Below are positions 34,929-44,673 of a stretch of 64,000 nt of DNA, in pieces. The stretch lies in the NCBI RefSeq assembly GCF_028288225.1, contig NZ_JAQBOC010000031.1:62001-126000 (forward strand), given 5' to 3'. Position 1 is the stretch's first letter. Every line of letters begins with the position of its first letter. Both the position numbers and the translations under genes were made by a program. The DNA comes from Mucilaginibacter sp. GTDB lineage: Bacteria; Bacteroidota; Bacteroidia; Sphingobacteriales; Sphingobacteriaceae. A model generated the notes under the pieces. The model worked only from the letters and a program-made list of their open reading frames with translations, was not told the DNA's origin and did not search any database.

Positions 34929-35010
34929 GAACATCGAATTTTGAATATCGAACGCCGAAGTAGTACTTTTGTCATAACTTCGACATTCAGAATTCAATAT
35001 TCGATGTTCG
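34929..35010. repeat. GAACATCGAAT hairpin before the prenyltransferase gene
   Basis: GAACATCGAATTTTGAATA (34929-34947) pairs with AATTCAATATTCGATGTTC (34991-35009), 17 of 19 positions, and a GAAGT/ACTTC inner pair extends it. It is an empty hairpin: nothing is enclosed. The right arm ends 15 bases before the start codon. Confidence 0.7.
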
Positions 35011-35024
35011 TTATTATAAAATCA

Positions 35025-35879
35025 ATGAAAAAGTACCTCTCCTTAGTAACCTTTGCGCATACCATTTTTGCAATGCCATTTGCCTTTATTGGCTTTTTTT
35101 TGGCAGTAACAACCACAGATTATCGTTTTGATTGGGTAAAGTTAATACTAATGGTACTGTGCATGGTGTTTGCGCGTAACTCGGCAATGGCGTTTAACAG
35201 GTATTTGGACAGGAATATCGATTCAAAAAACCCGCGCACCAAGCAGCGCGATATACCATCGGGCCGGATCAGCCCGGCATCGGCGCTAACTTTTACTATA
35301 ATTAACTGCCTGTTGTTTATAATAACTGCGTGGTGTTTAAATAACCTGTGTTTTTACCTTTCGCCGGTAGCTTTGTTGGTGGTGCTGGGTTACAGCGCTA
35401 CCAAAAGGTTTACGGCGCTTTGTCACATGGTGCTGGGTTTGGGCCTTTCATTAGCGCCAATTGGGGCATACCTGGCTGTAACCGGTCATTTTGCTTTAAC
35501 ACCATTGTTTTTCTCATTAGCTGTATTATGCTGGGTTAGCGGGTTTGATATTATTTATGCCCTGCAGGATGAAGATTTTGACCGCGGCGAAAACCTGCAT
35601 TCAATCCCGGCATGGCTGGGTAAGGTAAATGCGTTAAGGCTATCCACTTTTTTACATGTGCTGTCGGCAGCGTTTGTTATTATGCCGGTGTTTTTCACAC
35701 AGGTTGGCGTACTTTATTACGTTGGGATCTTGTTTTTCTGCGGGATGCTTATTTACCAGCACCTGCTTGTAAAACCAAATGACCTAAGCCGGGTTAACTT
35801 TGCGTTTATGACCACCAATGGCATTGCCAGCGTAGTATTTGCGGTTTTCTTTTTGCTGGATAGGCTTTGGATTAGATAA
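35025..35879 (+). CDS. UbiA-family prenyltransferase (4-hydroxybenzoate or MqnP-like)
   Basis: About 285 residues, eight or nine membrane helices. The first Asp-rich motif is AFNRYLDRNIDSKNPRTKQR (NRxLDRxxD) and the second is IYALQDEDFDRGENLHSI (DxxFDxxE). These bind prenyl diphosphate through magnesium. The sequence fits the UbiA-like group that includes MqnP of the futalosine menaquinone route; the exact substrate cannot be fixed. ATG 35025 is chosen since the frame upstream to 34920 is made of the hairpin repeat. Confidence 0.85.
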   Translation: MKKYLSLVTFAHTIFAMPFAFIGFFLAVTTTDYRFDWVKLILMVLCMVFARNSAMAFNRYLDRNIDSKNPRTKQRDIPSGRISPASALTFTIINCLLFIITAWCLNNLCFYLSPVALLVVLGYSATKRFTALCHMVLGLGLSLAPIGAYLAVTGHFALTPLFFSLAVLCWVSGFDIIYALQDEDFDRGENLHSIPAWLGKVNALRLSTFLHVLSAAFVIMPVFFTQVGVLYYVGILFFCGMLIYQHLLVKPNDLSRVNFAFMTTNGIASVVFAVFFLLDRLWIR

Positions 35880-35880
35880 A

Positions 35881-35983
35881 GTCGGGAAAGTCCGAAAGGC
35901 AATAAAGTCCGGAAGAAGGAAATTGTATATTTACAGATTCAAACATTCGCACGTCTGCATATCCACGCATTTGCACATCAATA
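35881..35983. repeat. AGTCCGAAAG arm plus GCATATCC word before the Crp-type gene
   Basis: AGTCGGGAAAGTCCGAAAGG and following AAGTCCGGAAGAAGG at about 35881-35920 belong to the AGTCCGG family. At about 35952-35974 is CGTCTGCATATCCACGCATT-type sequence ending TTTGCACATCAATAAC just before ATG. The latter word recurs before the M3 peptidase gene. Confidence 0.6.
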
Positions 35984-35985
35984 AC

Positions 35986-36588
35986 ATGGATACATCAAGA
36001 GCACAAAGCATTTTCAGGGAGCAGCTTAAAAAGTATGTTGAATTTAACGAGGCTGAGTGGATAGTTTTCTCTCAGCATCTTGACTTCAGTATCCTGAAAA
36101 AGAAAAAATACTTTGCTGAACCCGGCACTGTTTGTAAAGATATCGGCTTTATTGCTAAAGGATCTGTTCGGTATTACCACGTTAAGGATGGCGAAGAAAT
36201 TACCGGGTACTTCAGTTTTGAAAATGAATTTGTAAGCTCATACAAAAGCTATTTAACCCAAACCCCATCGTTGACATACGTCCAGGCACTTGAAGATACG
36301 GAGCTGGTAACCATCACCCATAAAAACATGCAGCTAATGCTGGCAAACCCCATGCTGGCCTATAAAATGGAACGCTTCGGCAGGTTGATTGCTGAGCAAT
36401 ACCTGATCTGCTATGAAGACCGCATTTCCTCCTTCATCACCCAAACCCCCGAAGAGCGCTATCTTGATCTGCTAAGTACCGGCCGCGAAATTTTGCAGCG
36501 CATGCCGCAGCATTATATTGCCCACTTTTTAGGAATTACCCCGGTTTCGTTATCAAGGATCAGGAAAAGGATCCTGGCTAGTGTCTGA
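35986..36588 (+). CDS. Crp/Fnr-family transcription regulator
   Basis: 201 residues. The cyclic-nucleotide-binding-like barrel occupies about 25-130 (KKKYFAEPGTVCKDIGFIAK; GSVRYYHVKDGEEITGYFSF). A shortened C-terminal HTH follows (EERYLDLLSTGREILQRMPQ; FLGITPVSLSRIRKRI). The effector pocket lacks an obvious cAMP phosphate-binding signature, as is common in Bacteroidota. The SDR gene 180 bases downstream is a possible target. ATG 35986 chosen; the longer frame overlaps the prenyltransferase. Confidence 0.87.
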   Translation: MDTSRAQSIFREQLKKYVEFNEAEWIVFSQHLDFSILKKKKYFAEPGTVCKDIGFIAKGSVRYYHVKDGEEITGYFSFENEFVSSYKSYLTQTPSLTYVQALEDTELVTITHKNMQLMLANPMLAYKMERFGRLIAEQYLICYEDRISSFITQTPEERYLDLLSTGREILQRMPQHYIAHFLGITPVSLSRIRKRILASV

Positions 36589-36768
36589 ATCAGAATTCCC
36601 GGAATTTAAGAATTGGCAGGATGCCTGGTGCCCAATTATGCATCACCTATCTAAACAATGCAAGCCTAATCTCTAATCTCTGGTCTCTAATCACTAATTT
36701 CTTATCTTTTGTTAACGTTTTGATAATCAAAGCTGACTTATCTTTGATTAAATCAAAAGCGAAACATT

Positions 36769-37698
36769 ATGCACACTATATTAGGAGCCGGCGGCGCAGT
36801 AGCAAACGCATTAACCCGCGAACTGGAAAACAATAACGAAATTATCAGGCTGGTGAGCCGCAGGCCAATTGTAAACAACAATAAAAACGTAAGCTGGAAA
36901 AAAGCCGATCTGTTAAATTATGCTGAGCTGCTGGAAGCTGCAAAAGGTTCAACCGTAATTTATCTTACTGCCGGGCTGGTTTATGATAAAAAGATCTGGG
37001 CGGCACAGTGGCCCGTTATTATGCAAAACTTTATTAACCTGGGCAAAGAAACCGGCGCCCGGCTGATATTTTTTGATAACGTTTATATGTACGGCCTGGT
37101 TGATGGCCCGATGAAAGAGGATACGCCTTATAAGCCATCGAGTGTAAAGGGCAGCATCCGTGCTAAAATTGCAAACATGTTAATGGATGCTGCAAAAGCC
37201 GGGACCGTCCGTGCCAGCATAGCCCGCGGCGCTGATTTTTATGGTACCGACAACATGTTTGGCTTTGTAGATATTATGGTGCTTGATAAATATGCCAAAA
37301 AACAAAAGGCGCAATGGATAGGCACCCCCAACAAGCTGCACAATTTTAGCTACACCCCTGATATGGGGAAGGGTATGTTCCTGCTGGGCCAGCATCCTGA
37401 AAGTGATAACCAGATCTGGCACATGCCTACTGCACCTGCAATAACCGGCAAGCAATTTATTGAAATGGCTGCCCGTGTTTACGGAGTTGAACCTAAATAT
37501 TTTGCTATTAATAAGTTTATGCTTTGGGTATATGGCCTGTTTCAAAAAGTGGTTATGAGTGTTGTGGAAATGTATTATCAATACGATCACGACTACATAT
37601 TCAACAGTGATAAGTTTGAAAAAGCGTTTAATTTTAAACCAACAAGTTACGAGGAAGGCTTGAAGCTGATGTCGGAAACGTTGTATGCGAAGAAGTAG
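36769..37698 (+). CDS. NAD-dependent epimerase/dehydratase (extended SDR)
   Basis: 309 residues. It opens with the Rossmann glycine motif LGAGGAVANALTREL. VIYLTAGLVYDKKIW and IFFDNVYMYGLVDGPM, then TPYKPSSVKGSIRAKIANML replace the classic YxxxK, so the catalytic Tyr is likely in NVYMYG and the usual Tyr-Lys pair is not obvious. It may act as an NAD(P)-binding regulator or a reductase. It follows the Crp-type regulator in the same direction. Confidence 0.82.
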   Translation: MHTILGAGGAVANALTRELENNNEIIRLVSRRPIVNNNKNVSWKKADLLNYAELLEAAKGSTVIYLTAGLVYDKKIWAAQWPVIMQNFINLGKETGARLIFFDNVYMYGLVDGPMKEDTPYKPSSVKGSIRAKIANMLMDAAKAGTVRASIARGADFYGTDNMFGFVDIMVLDKYAKKQKAQWIGTPNKLHNFSYTPDMGKGMFLLGQHPESDNQIWHMPTAPAITGKQFIEMAARVYGVEPKYFAINKFMLWVYGLFQKVVMSVVEMYYQYDHDYIFNSDKFEKAFNFKPTSYEEGLKLMSETLYAKK

Positions 37699-37702
37699 GC
37701 AG

Positions 37703-37858
37703 GAAGTCCGAAAGTCGGGAAAGTCTAAAGTCCGAAAGAAAAAATCTTGTTAATTCGTCATGTCAATCGGCATCACGTTTTTACATTGCGTTAACCTTTG
37801 ATCTTTCCAACTTTCCGTACTAATCTGCATATTTGCATATCCGCATATTTGCACATCC
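37703..37858. repeat. AGTCCGAAAG arms and GCATATTTGCATATCC word before the M3 peptidase gene
   Basis: AGTCCGAAAGTCGGGAAAGT and a further AAGTCCGAAAG (37706-37739) face a degenerate arm CTTTCCAACTTTCCGTACT near 37804-37822. Then TCTGCATATTTGCATATCCG and CATATTTGCACATCCATAAC run to the start codon. The layout copies that at 35881-35983. Confidence 0.6.
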
Positions 37859-37864
37859 ATAACC

Positions 37865-39565
37865 ATGATCCACAAAAAAACAAGAACATATATAACCGCA
37901 GGCTTCGAAATTAAGTGGGAAAGCCTGGAACCGCTTTATACAGAACTACGCGACCGCCCTATAACTTCAGTTGCCGACCTGGAAAAATGGCTGCATGACC
38001 GCAGTGAAGTAGAGGCTGCATTGGAAGAGGATTTTGCATGGCGTTATATCCGTATGACCTGCGATACCACCAATGAAGAGCTGCTGCAAAATTTTCAATA
38101 TTTTGCTACCGAAATAGAGCCTAAAATTGCACCTTACAGCAACGATCTCAATAAAAAGCTGGTTGCCAGTCCATGGGTTGATAAACTGGACCATAAAAAA
38201 TATTTTATATACCTGCGTGGCATAAAAAAATCACTGGAGCTGTTTAGGGAAGAGAATATCCCGCTGCAAACCGAGATCCAGGTTGAGCAACAAAAATACC
38301 AGTCGATAACCGGCGCTATGTCTGTTCATATTGGCGATAAGGAATTTACTTTAGAGCAGGCATCTGTATTTTTAAAGGATACAGATCGCGCTAAAAGACA
38401 GGAAGCCTGGGAAAAAATAACCGAACGCCGCTTGCAGGATAAGGATCAGCTTGATAAATTGTTCGATCACCTGCGAGAGCTAAGACATAAAGTAGCATTG
38501 AATGCCGAATTTGAAAACTTCAGGGATTATATGTTCCAGGCGTTGGGCAGGTTTGATTATACCCCCCAGGATTGCTATGCCTTTCATGAAGCCATTGAAA
38601 AGGAGATTGTACCTATACTGCACAAGGAGGCGGAAAAGCGTAAAAAAGCATTAAAGTTAAATACCCTGAAGCCATGGGATATGGATGTAGATATATCCGG
38701 AAAACCTGCTTTAAAGCCATTTAACAGCGGCAGTGAATTGATTGAAAAAACCATCCAGTGTTTTAGCAATATCAACAGGTATTTGGGTGAACGACTGGAG
38801 ATAATGAAGGATAATAATCTGTTTGATGTGGAAAGCCGCAAGGGCAAAGCGCCGGGCGGGTATAATTACCCGTTATCAGAAACAGGCGCCCCGTTTATTT
38901 TTATGAACTCGGCAAATACCTTCCGTGACCTGACCACAATGGTTCATGAGGGGGGCCATGCGGTACATACTTTTTTGACTGCCGACCTTGAGCTGAACGA
39001 TTTTAAACATTGCCCGAGCGAAGTAGCAGAATTAGCTTCTATGAGCATGGAGTTAATTTCGATGGATAATTGGGATGTTTATTTTGATAACGAGGAAGAC
39101 CTAAAACGCGCCAAGCGCGACCAACTTTTTGACGTATTGAAAACCCTGCCATGGGTAGCCGTGGTTGATCAGTTTCAGCATTGGATCTATACCAACCCTA
39201 ATCATACCGATGCAGAGCGTACCGAGGCCTGGATCCAGATCTATGAGCCATTTGGCGCCGGCTTTGTTGACTGGAGCGATCATAAGGAAGCAGAAAACAA
39301 CCTGTGGCAAAAACAGCTGCACATTTTCGAAGTGCCGTTTTATTATATTGAATATGGAATGGCCCAGCTTGGTGCAATAACTGTATGGAAAAACTATAAG
39401 GAAAATCCTGAAAAAGGATTACAACAATACCTTGATGCCTTAAAATTGGGCTACACTAAAACCATCAAAGAAATTTATGAAACAGCGGGGATCAAGTTTG
39501 ACTTCAGTGCCAGGTATGTTAAAGAACTGGCTGCATTTGTAAAAGGGGAGATGGATAAGTTGTAA
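37865..39565 (+). CDS. M3-family oligoendopeptidase (PepF-like)
   Basis: 566 residues, cytosolic, with no signal peptide. The zinc site is MVHEGGHAVHTF: His361, Glu362, His365, with the third ligand in ELASMSMELISMDNW. KGKAPGGYNYPLSETGAPFI and YIEYGMAQLGAITVWKNYK are typical of the oligoendopeptidase F/PepF group. It degrades short peptides. Transcribed alone with a terminator 36 bases downstream. Confidence 0.93.
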   Translation: MIHKKTRTYITAGFEIKWESLEPLYTELRDRPITSVADLEKWLHDRSEVEAALEEDFAWRYIRMTCDTTNEELLQNFQYFATEIEPKIAPYSNDLNKKLVASPWVDKLDHKKYFIYLRGIKKSLELFREENIPLQTEIQVEQQKYQSITGAMSVHIGDKEFTLEQASVFLKDTDRAKRQEAWEKITERRLQDKDQLDKLFDHLRELRHKVALNAEFENFRDYMFQALGRFDYTPQDCYAFHEAIEKEIVPILHKEAEKRKKALKLNTLKPWDMDVDISGKPALKPFNSGSELIEKTIQCFSNINRYLGERLEIMKDNNLFDVESRKGKAPGGYNYPLSETGAPFIFMNSANTFRDLTTMVHEGGHAVHTFLTADLELNDFKHCPSEVAELASMSMELISMDNWDVYFDNEEDLKRAKRDQLFDVLKTLPWVAVVDQFQHWIYTNPNHTDAERTEAWIQIYEPFGAGFVDWSDHKEAENNLWQKQLHIFEVPFYYIEYGMAQLGAITVWKNYKENPEKGLQQYLDALKLGYTKTIKEIYETAGIKFDFSARYVKELAAFVKGEMDKL

Positions 39566-39600
39566 ATGTCAGAATATTTAAAAACTTTAAGTAATAAATT

Positions 39601-39634
39601 AAAAAGCGGGTACTGAAAAGTTATCCGCTTTTTT
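39601..39634. terminator. Bidirectional terminator
   Basis: AAAAAGCGGGTA (39601-39612) pairs with TATCCGCTTTTT (39622-39633) with one wobble; a T run follows. It lies between the convergent M3 peptidase and SMI1/KNR4 genes. Confidence 0.8.
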
Positions 39635-39644
39635 GGTTAAATTG

Positions 39645-40070
39645 TCATTTGAACCATGGCGCATTATTTTCCAGACGAGTAAGCATATCTGTAAATGATT
39701 CTCCAATTTCGATATGATATTGTTTGTCAAGATCAATAAATGGAGAAAGAATTATTCGGAAACTATTTTTTTCATACAGCTCAATTGCAATAAATTCACC
39801 ACCTCCATTAGATCCAATACCAATTGTATATGGGAGATTATCGATAATGCCATAGCCATTATTGTGTTCCATGATATTATCAATATCCCATAATCTTAAA
39901 AACTGAGGACCTATAAAAACGTCATGTTCCATATAGTTTATAAGATAGTATTTGTAATCATCTGGTAGCTGGAAGCCCGCTATATTTTCGATTTCTTTGA
40001 AAATAGTTGGAGCCTGCTTTAAACGCTTAGGGAAATTATACTTACGCAATATTTCTTCAAGCTTTTTCAT
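39645..40070 (-). CDS. SMI1/KNR4 (SUKH) family protein
   Basis: About 141 residues. The SUKH core is visible: IAGFQLPDDYKYYLINYMEH, LWDIDNIMEHNNGYGI, and IGSNGGGEFIAIELYEKNSF. SUKH proteins are frequent immunity proteins against polymorphic toxins but also occur alone. No toxin with nuclease or deaminase features is next to it. ATG 40070 chosen; the frame extends to 40124, overlapping the upstream TraB gene's end by 17 bases. It may be co-transcribed with that gene. Confidence 0.8.
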   Translation of the reverse strand: MKKLEEILRKYNFPKRLKQAPTIFKEIENIAGFQLPDDYKYYLINYMEHDVFIGPQFLRLWDIDNIMEHNNGYGIIDNLPYTIGIGSNGGGEFIAIELYEKNSFRIILSPFIDLDKQYHIEIGESFTDMLTRLENNAPWFK

Positions 40071-40107
40071 TTTTACCTGTCTCTTGTTAAAAGATATATT
40101 AATTGCT

Positions 40108-43100
40108 TTATTTATAAGCCTCAATCAACGGCCCTACCATTTTTGTTGCCTGTAAACGCCAGTTAACTTTTACAACTTCATAATCTGTATAAGCGTTGTA
40201 TCTTTCAAAATTCAATTTTGTCGATCCCGGTTTATAAGGGCCTGTTAAACCGATGAGTTCATTTTTATCATCTCTTTCCGGCAATAAAAATTTAAATGCA
40301 TAGTAAACCGCGCCATTTTTTATAATGCTGCCCAACAATGTAATTTTTGTGGGGGTGCCATCATCCTCCTGCGAAAGAGACTGGTACAAGCATAGCTTTG
40401 CATATTCGGACTGAGTTTTGTACTTCAGCGGTACCAGTCCGAGCTGGTTTTGCTTGCTAAATGCTTCCATTACATCGTAACGGGTGCCTACACTATCCAG
40501 GTATTTGTTAACCAATTGCTGATTATTCGGTAAACGGTTTTTTATCCGTGCAATCAAAGCATCAGTAGCGTAAAAACCGTTCGGGTCTCTTGCTAAATAA
40601 CTGTTGGTTAATTTATCATTGAGCTCGCCGTTTTTTATTTGCCCTATTAGCTGCATGTAATTATACATTTCGCCATTGTACATATTATCGGTACTATCAC
40701 GCAGCAGGATATAATTATCTATATCAGCCTGGGCATGGGCCATCAGGCTTGGATAATTGGCCTTTAATTTACTTGCGAAAGGATCGTCCTTTTTGTTTGC
40801 CATTTGTTGTGCTACACGCAAAATGTAGGTACGCAAGTTTTCATATTTAATAAGCGGCAGTATTTGCTCAAAGTGCGCTGCCGCAAACTCGAGCGAATCA
40901 TTTAAAGGGTTGAAAATTTGATAACCCTCTTTTACATTTACCGGCGGATCGGTAGTGAGCAGTTTTAAATAGTTATCATAGCCATTCTTTTTATCAACGG
41001 TGGTTATTATACTTAAAACAGATCCCTTCAGGATGTCTTTCCCTTTTAATTTGGGATATAAGCTTATCAGGAAGTTTGCAGTTGTATCATTGCTAGCACC
41101 TCTGAATTTTTTTATTAGCGTTGCCCTTACGCCGGTTTTTAATGAATCGTCAGGATAGCTTTTTTGCAGCGCTTCATAAACGGCCGGGTACTCGTCTGCC
41201 TTAAAATCATAATAGGCAAGCGCGCCCAACGCATTGTTGTAAACGCTGGTATCGCTTGCATCAAGCGCCTTAAATATTTGGGCGGCCTTTGAAGCAGCCA
41301 AATAAGTATTTGAGGGGTTCGGATTGGTAATTTTTAATGAGTTGTAGAAAGTGTTGCTGGTTTTATCAAACAACTCTGAATTATCCAAATGGCTCACCAA
41401 ATAAAATACACCATCGCCGCTAATTAGCATTCTTACGCGGCTTTTATCATTGGTTGCTTTTTTTTGAGTTAAAAACTCGCGGCCTTTTACGCCGTCAATC
41501 GTAATGGTATCAACTTTTAACAGGGTATCCTGGTAACCTATAAGGCTCTTTATCATCCGGGTGTATAAAGAATCGGTGTTGCTGATCCTGAAGTAAGGGC
41601 GGATTGTTGAATGCTCAAACCCATAAACGCCGCCCGAGTTTGGGTTGGTAGAATAATAAGTGACGATGTTTTTAACATAGTTGGTGTAATTTGTAGTGCT
41701 GGCACTGTCAATCAAAACCTTAGGTTTCGACACCATTTGTACCTCATACCTGTTGCTGTCGTCCTTAAAATTATAATAAGCAGGCTCAATATAAGGCGTG
41801 AACTGAAACGAGTCAAAAAACGCGTCCACGTTATCATCTTTTAAATCGGGCTGAATTATTTCTTTCAACAATATGTATATCCTGCTGCCCCTTATAAATA
41901 ATTTTATTGTAGCATTAAACCCGCCTTTTAAAACTGCTTTTATTTCGCGTCCTTCGTAACCATCTTTCCATATTTTAACAGGGCCGCTAATAATCTTTCC
42001 GGTGTTTTTAAAATCATTAACCAGGCTATTTAATATGGGCCCTTTATCATCAACAAACATGCCTTCAGGATAGTCGTTATATCTAACAAGGTATGATATC
42101 GAGTTAACCGTATCAGTGCTTACATACATGTTAAGCTTAAAGCTCATTTTTTCAGTTTTTGTCTGCGACGGAATTTCTTTAAGTATATACTGCGGCTGGT
42201 CGGGGAATTTTACTGTAAATGCGCCAGCGGGGTTGCTATAAGTTATCCATGATGCAGGCACTTTTTGAACAACCGGAAAATTTACAAATGAGTTTAGAAA
42301 CCGGTTGGTTGAAGGTTCATTTAAATGGTTAACTTTTGAGCCGGCATAAAATGAGTAGAGTTGGTTGTTTGCAAGAAGCAGGCGCATCCGCATGAAGCCG
42401 GAAACAGTTGTCATTAATACTTCAGTGCAGGGCATTTTATTAAACACAAAGTCTTTTCTGCTTATAACATGGTTTTTGGGGTTACTGCTTATTGTAGTTA
42501 AAAATTTAGTGATAATTTCAGACCTGTTGGCAGGCTTTCCGGGGGTTCCCCGGGGAATAGCATAAACACCATAATAAACATCATTTGCCAGGTCGGGATA
42601 AATAAAAGTATTTACACCGTTTATTGCGTATTTGATTGGCGTACCCGGAAAATTAACTGAATAGCCCATGCTCTCATCTTTGTATAGCGGCCAGTTCATT
42701 TTTAAATAATCAATATGGTAGGTATTAGCCACACCTGTAAATGTTGCCTGTACACGGCTTACAGTATAACCTTCTTTCCGTAATAGGGCTATAACACCAT
42801 CCTCGCCTGATAAATGGGCTGCTCCAACGGCTGTAAAAAGGGAACCATCTGCCATATACTTGATCATGCTGGCGGCCATTACCTTATTGCGGGCTATAAT
42901 TATTGAATCCACCATGCCCAAATTTTGAACATACTTATAAATTTCATCCAAATTACCTGTGCTGTAAATTTTTATCATTTCTTCTTTGCTTTCATCTTTT
43001 GCAGTTTCTGTATCATCGTCAAGCAAATCAAGCAGCCGCTCTTTTACTGCATCTTTTGATCCGTAATATAGATCAAATTGTGATGAGGCATCTTCCAGGC

Positions 43101-43608
43101 CTAATATGTTTTTATTGAATGTGCGGGCTATGCCATACAAGTAAGCATCAATGAACGAAACCTTATCACCGGCTTTTTTATCATCCCTTTTCATTAATGA
43201 TTCCAATACCATTGGGTCCGTTTTACCCAGGGCATAGCCGTTTTTGTCTTTAAATTTTTTGGCCAGTTTTTCATAGTCTTCCTTGCTAAGCAGTTTATCA
43301 ATATTGCGCAGGCTATCGCCATTTTGCAGTGCTGCAAACATTTTGATCATTAAGGTATCAGGATGAACCTCCATGGCAAAGCGGGAGCAGCTTTGCAGGG
43401 ATAGCATTACGGAATCGCTGAAATTAAATACACGCTTGTCTTTAACATGCATAGTGCCAAACAGGTATGAAGGCTTACTAAGATTCTTTCCGGTTATTTT
43501 CCATAACAGGCTGTAATTTGATTTTTGCTGCGCGATAACATTTAATGCAAAAAAAGAAATAAATAAGATCGCAATGCTTTTGCGGAAGAGTGATAGGTTA
43601 ATAGTCAC
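40108..43608 (-). CDS. Giant TraB/GumN-domain secreted protein
   Basis: 1166 residues. A GTG start and signal peptide (FRKSIAILFISFFALNVIAQ) lead to a TraB/GumN domain at about 30-290: KPSYLFGTMHVKDKRVFNFS, RFAMEVHPDTL, and a closing FTAVGAAHLSGEDGVIALLR. Such domains are putative metal-dependent proteases (Tiki-like). About 870 further residues are not recognised; they hold beta-rich repeats such as NPAGAFTVKFPDQPQY and then helical segments. The usual family length is about 300, so this is a large fusion. A short related segment recurs in the divergent gene at 43941. Confidence 0.75.
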   Translation of the reverse strand: MTINLSLFRKSIAILFISFFALNVIAQQKSNYSLLWKITGKNLSKPSYLFGTMHVKDKRVFNFSDSVMLSLQSCSRFAMEVHPDTLMIKMFAALQNGDSLRNIDKLLSKEDYEKLAKKFKDKNGYALGKTDPMVLESLMKRDDKKAGDKVSFIDAYLYGIARTFNKNILGLEDASSQFDLYYGSKDAVKERLLDLLDDDTETAKDESKEEMIKIYSTGNLDEIYKYVQNLGMVDSIIIARNKVMAASMIKYMADGSLFTAVGAAHLSGEDGVIALLRKEGYTVSRVQATFTGVANTYHIDYLKMNWPLYKDESMGYSVNFPGTPIKYAINGVNTFIYPDLANDVYYGVYAIPRGTPGKPANRSEIITKFLTTISSNPKNHVISRKDFVFNKMPCTEVLMTTVSGFMRMRLLLANNQLYSFYAGSKVNHLNEPSTNRFLNSFVNFPVVQKVPASWITYSNPAGAFTVKFPDQPQYILKEIPSQTKTEKMSFKLNMYVSTDTVNSISYLVRYNDYPEGMFVDDKGPILNSLVNDFKNTGKIISGPVKIWKDGYEGREIKAVLKGGFNATIKLFIRGSRIYILLKEIIQPDLKDDNVDAFFDSFQFTPYIEPAYYNFKDDSNRYEVQMVSKPKVLIDSASTTNYTNYVKNIVTYYSTNPNSGGVYGFEHSTIRPYFRISNTDSLYTRMIKSLIGYQDTLLKVDTITIDGVKGREFLTQKKATNDKSRVRMLISGDGVFYLVSHLDNSELFDKTSNTFYNSLKITNPNPSNTYLAASKAAQIFKALDASDTSVYNNALGALAYYDFKADEYPAVYEALQKSYPDDSLKTGVRATLIKKFRGASNDTTANFLISLYPKLKGKDILKGSVLSIITTVDKKNGYDNYLKLLTTDPPVNVKEGYQIFNPLNDSLEFAAAHFEQILPLIKYENLRTYILRVAQQMANKKDDPFASKLKANYPSLMAHAQADIDNYILLRDSTDNMYNGEMYNYMQLIGQIKNGELNDKLTNSYLARDPNGFYATDALIARIKNRLPNNQQLVNKYLDSVGTRYDVMEAFSKQNQLGLVPLKYKTQSEYAKLCLYQSLSQEDDGTPTKITLLGSIIKNGAVYYAFKFLLPERDDKNELIGLTGPYKPGSTKLNFERYNAYTDYEVVKVNWRLQATKMVGPLIEAYK

Positions 43609-43940
43609 AAATGAGGTATTAGGGTGTTAAACGATAGTTTTTACAGGAGGAATTAATGATGCTTTTAGGTTTATTAATTACACATCCAATATATAAAATT
43701 TATTGAAACGAAATGAGGTTGTAATAATATTAAATAGCCTGTTTTAAAAAATATCGCCGTAATATTTGCTTAATTTCATCATTTTTTAACTATTTATTTT
43801 AAATAATTAAATACATTTCAAATCGTATTATTTGTCATAATTAACTTAAAAACAACTAAATATGTCATAAAAATATCATTTCATATAAGTTACAACACTC
43901 ATAATTAAAACTAATTCAATTTTTGGGAGTTTAATATAAT
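43609..43940. other. AT-rich divergent promoter region
   Basis: 332 bases between divergent genes. Very AT-rich with no ORF, no word repeat and no strong hairpin. It must carry promoters for the TraB/GumN gene and the gene at 43941; I could not identify convincing -33/-7 boxes. Confidence 0.4.
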
Positions 43941-44600
43941 ATGAAAAAGATAATTTTAAGTTTCGCCCTTATATTTTATATTATATCGGCGTTTAGCCAA
44001 ACAGCACTTAAGCCCGTAAAAATAGATAACCTGGTAACAGTTTCGTTGCCGGTGGGCTTCCAGAAAAAAGACACTTTAGGCCAGCGTATATATTCTGCTA
44101 ACGCATTATACGGTTTTATGACTGTTATAGCTGCTCCTAACGAAAAAAACAATACACCGTTAAATAAGGAAAATGACCTTAATAATGTATTAAAAAAATA
44201 TATCACCAGCATACAAGGCCAATCTGGCGCTGGTAGCAGTGCCCAGCATGTTAGGGATACAACTATTGGTACTTTAAAAGCAAAGGTTTTTACTTTAAAA
44301 AATGATGACGGCAATGGCACAATACAGCTGATAAATTTTACGCTGCTTTATACCAAGGATACAACCTATACATTTGAATATGTGTATCCTGCAGAAAGAA
44401 AGGATGTTGTAAAGACCGAGTATAAAGCCTATTCTTCATCTATTCGCCTTTCGCCACAGCTGCAGCGCAATGACCAATATTTGTCTAATGAAAAAGCGCT
44501 GCCGGTTGGTAAAATAGCATTATATGGCGGCGGCGCCCTTGTTATTATACTGGTAGTAGTATTGGTAGTGAGAAGAAAAAAGAAACTTTCTTTAAGTTAA
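43941..44600 (+). CDS. Exported protein with C-terminal membrane anchor, unknown function
   Basis: 219 residues. The signal peptide MKKIILSFALIFYIISAFSQ is followed by a beta-rich domain (VTVSLPVGFQKKDTLGQRIY; FTLLYTKDTTYTFEYVYPAE). Residues about 190-213 form a membrane helix (GGGALVIILVVVLVV) ending in RRKKKLSLS. So most of it faces the periplasm. Its domain resembles segments of the divergent TraB/GumN protein (both have an FP-like opening and a Y-x-F-x-Y-V region), hinting at joint function. No named family. Confidence 0.6.
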   Translation: MKKIILSFALIFYIISAFSQTALKPVKIDNLVTVSLPVGFQKKDTLGQRIYSANALYGFMTVIAAPNEKNNTPLNKENDLNNVLKKYITSIQGQSGAGSSAQHVRDTTIGTLKAKVFTLKNDDGNGTIQLINFTLLYTKDTTYTFEYVYPAERKDVVKTEYKAYSSSIRLSPQLQRNDQYLSNEKALPVGKIALYGGGALVIILVVVLVVRRKKKLSLS

Positions 44601-44673
44601 TTGATCCGGGAGTTTGGAGTTACAAACTTAAAGTCACATAACGGCTATTGGCTTATGACTTCAGGCCCTGTAC

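Noticed and set aside
35839..35985. Extended Crp-type start inside the prenyltransferase gene
   Set aside because: The 49 extra residues read through the word repeat and the neighbouring gene; family length fits the ATG at 35986.
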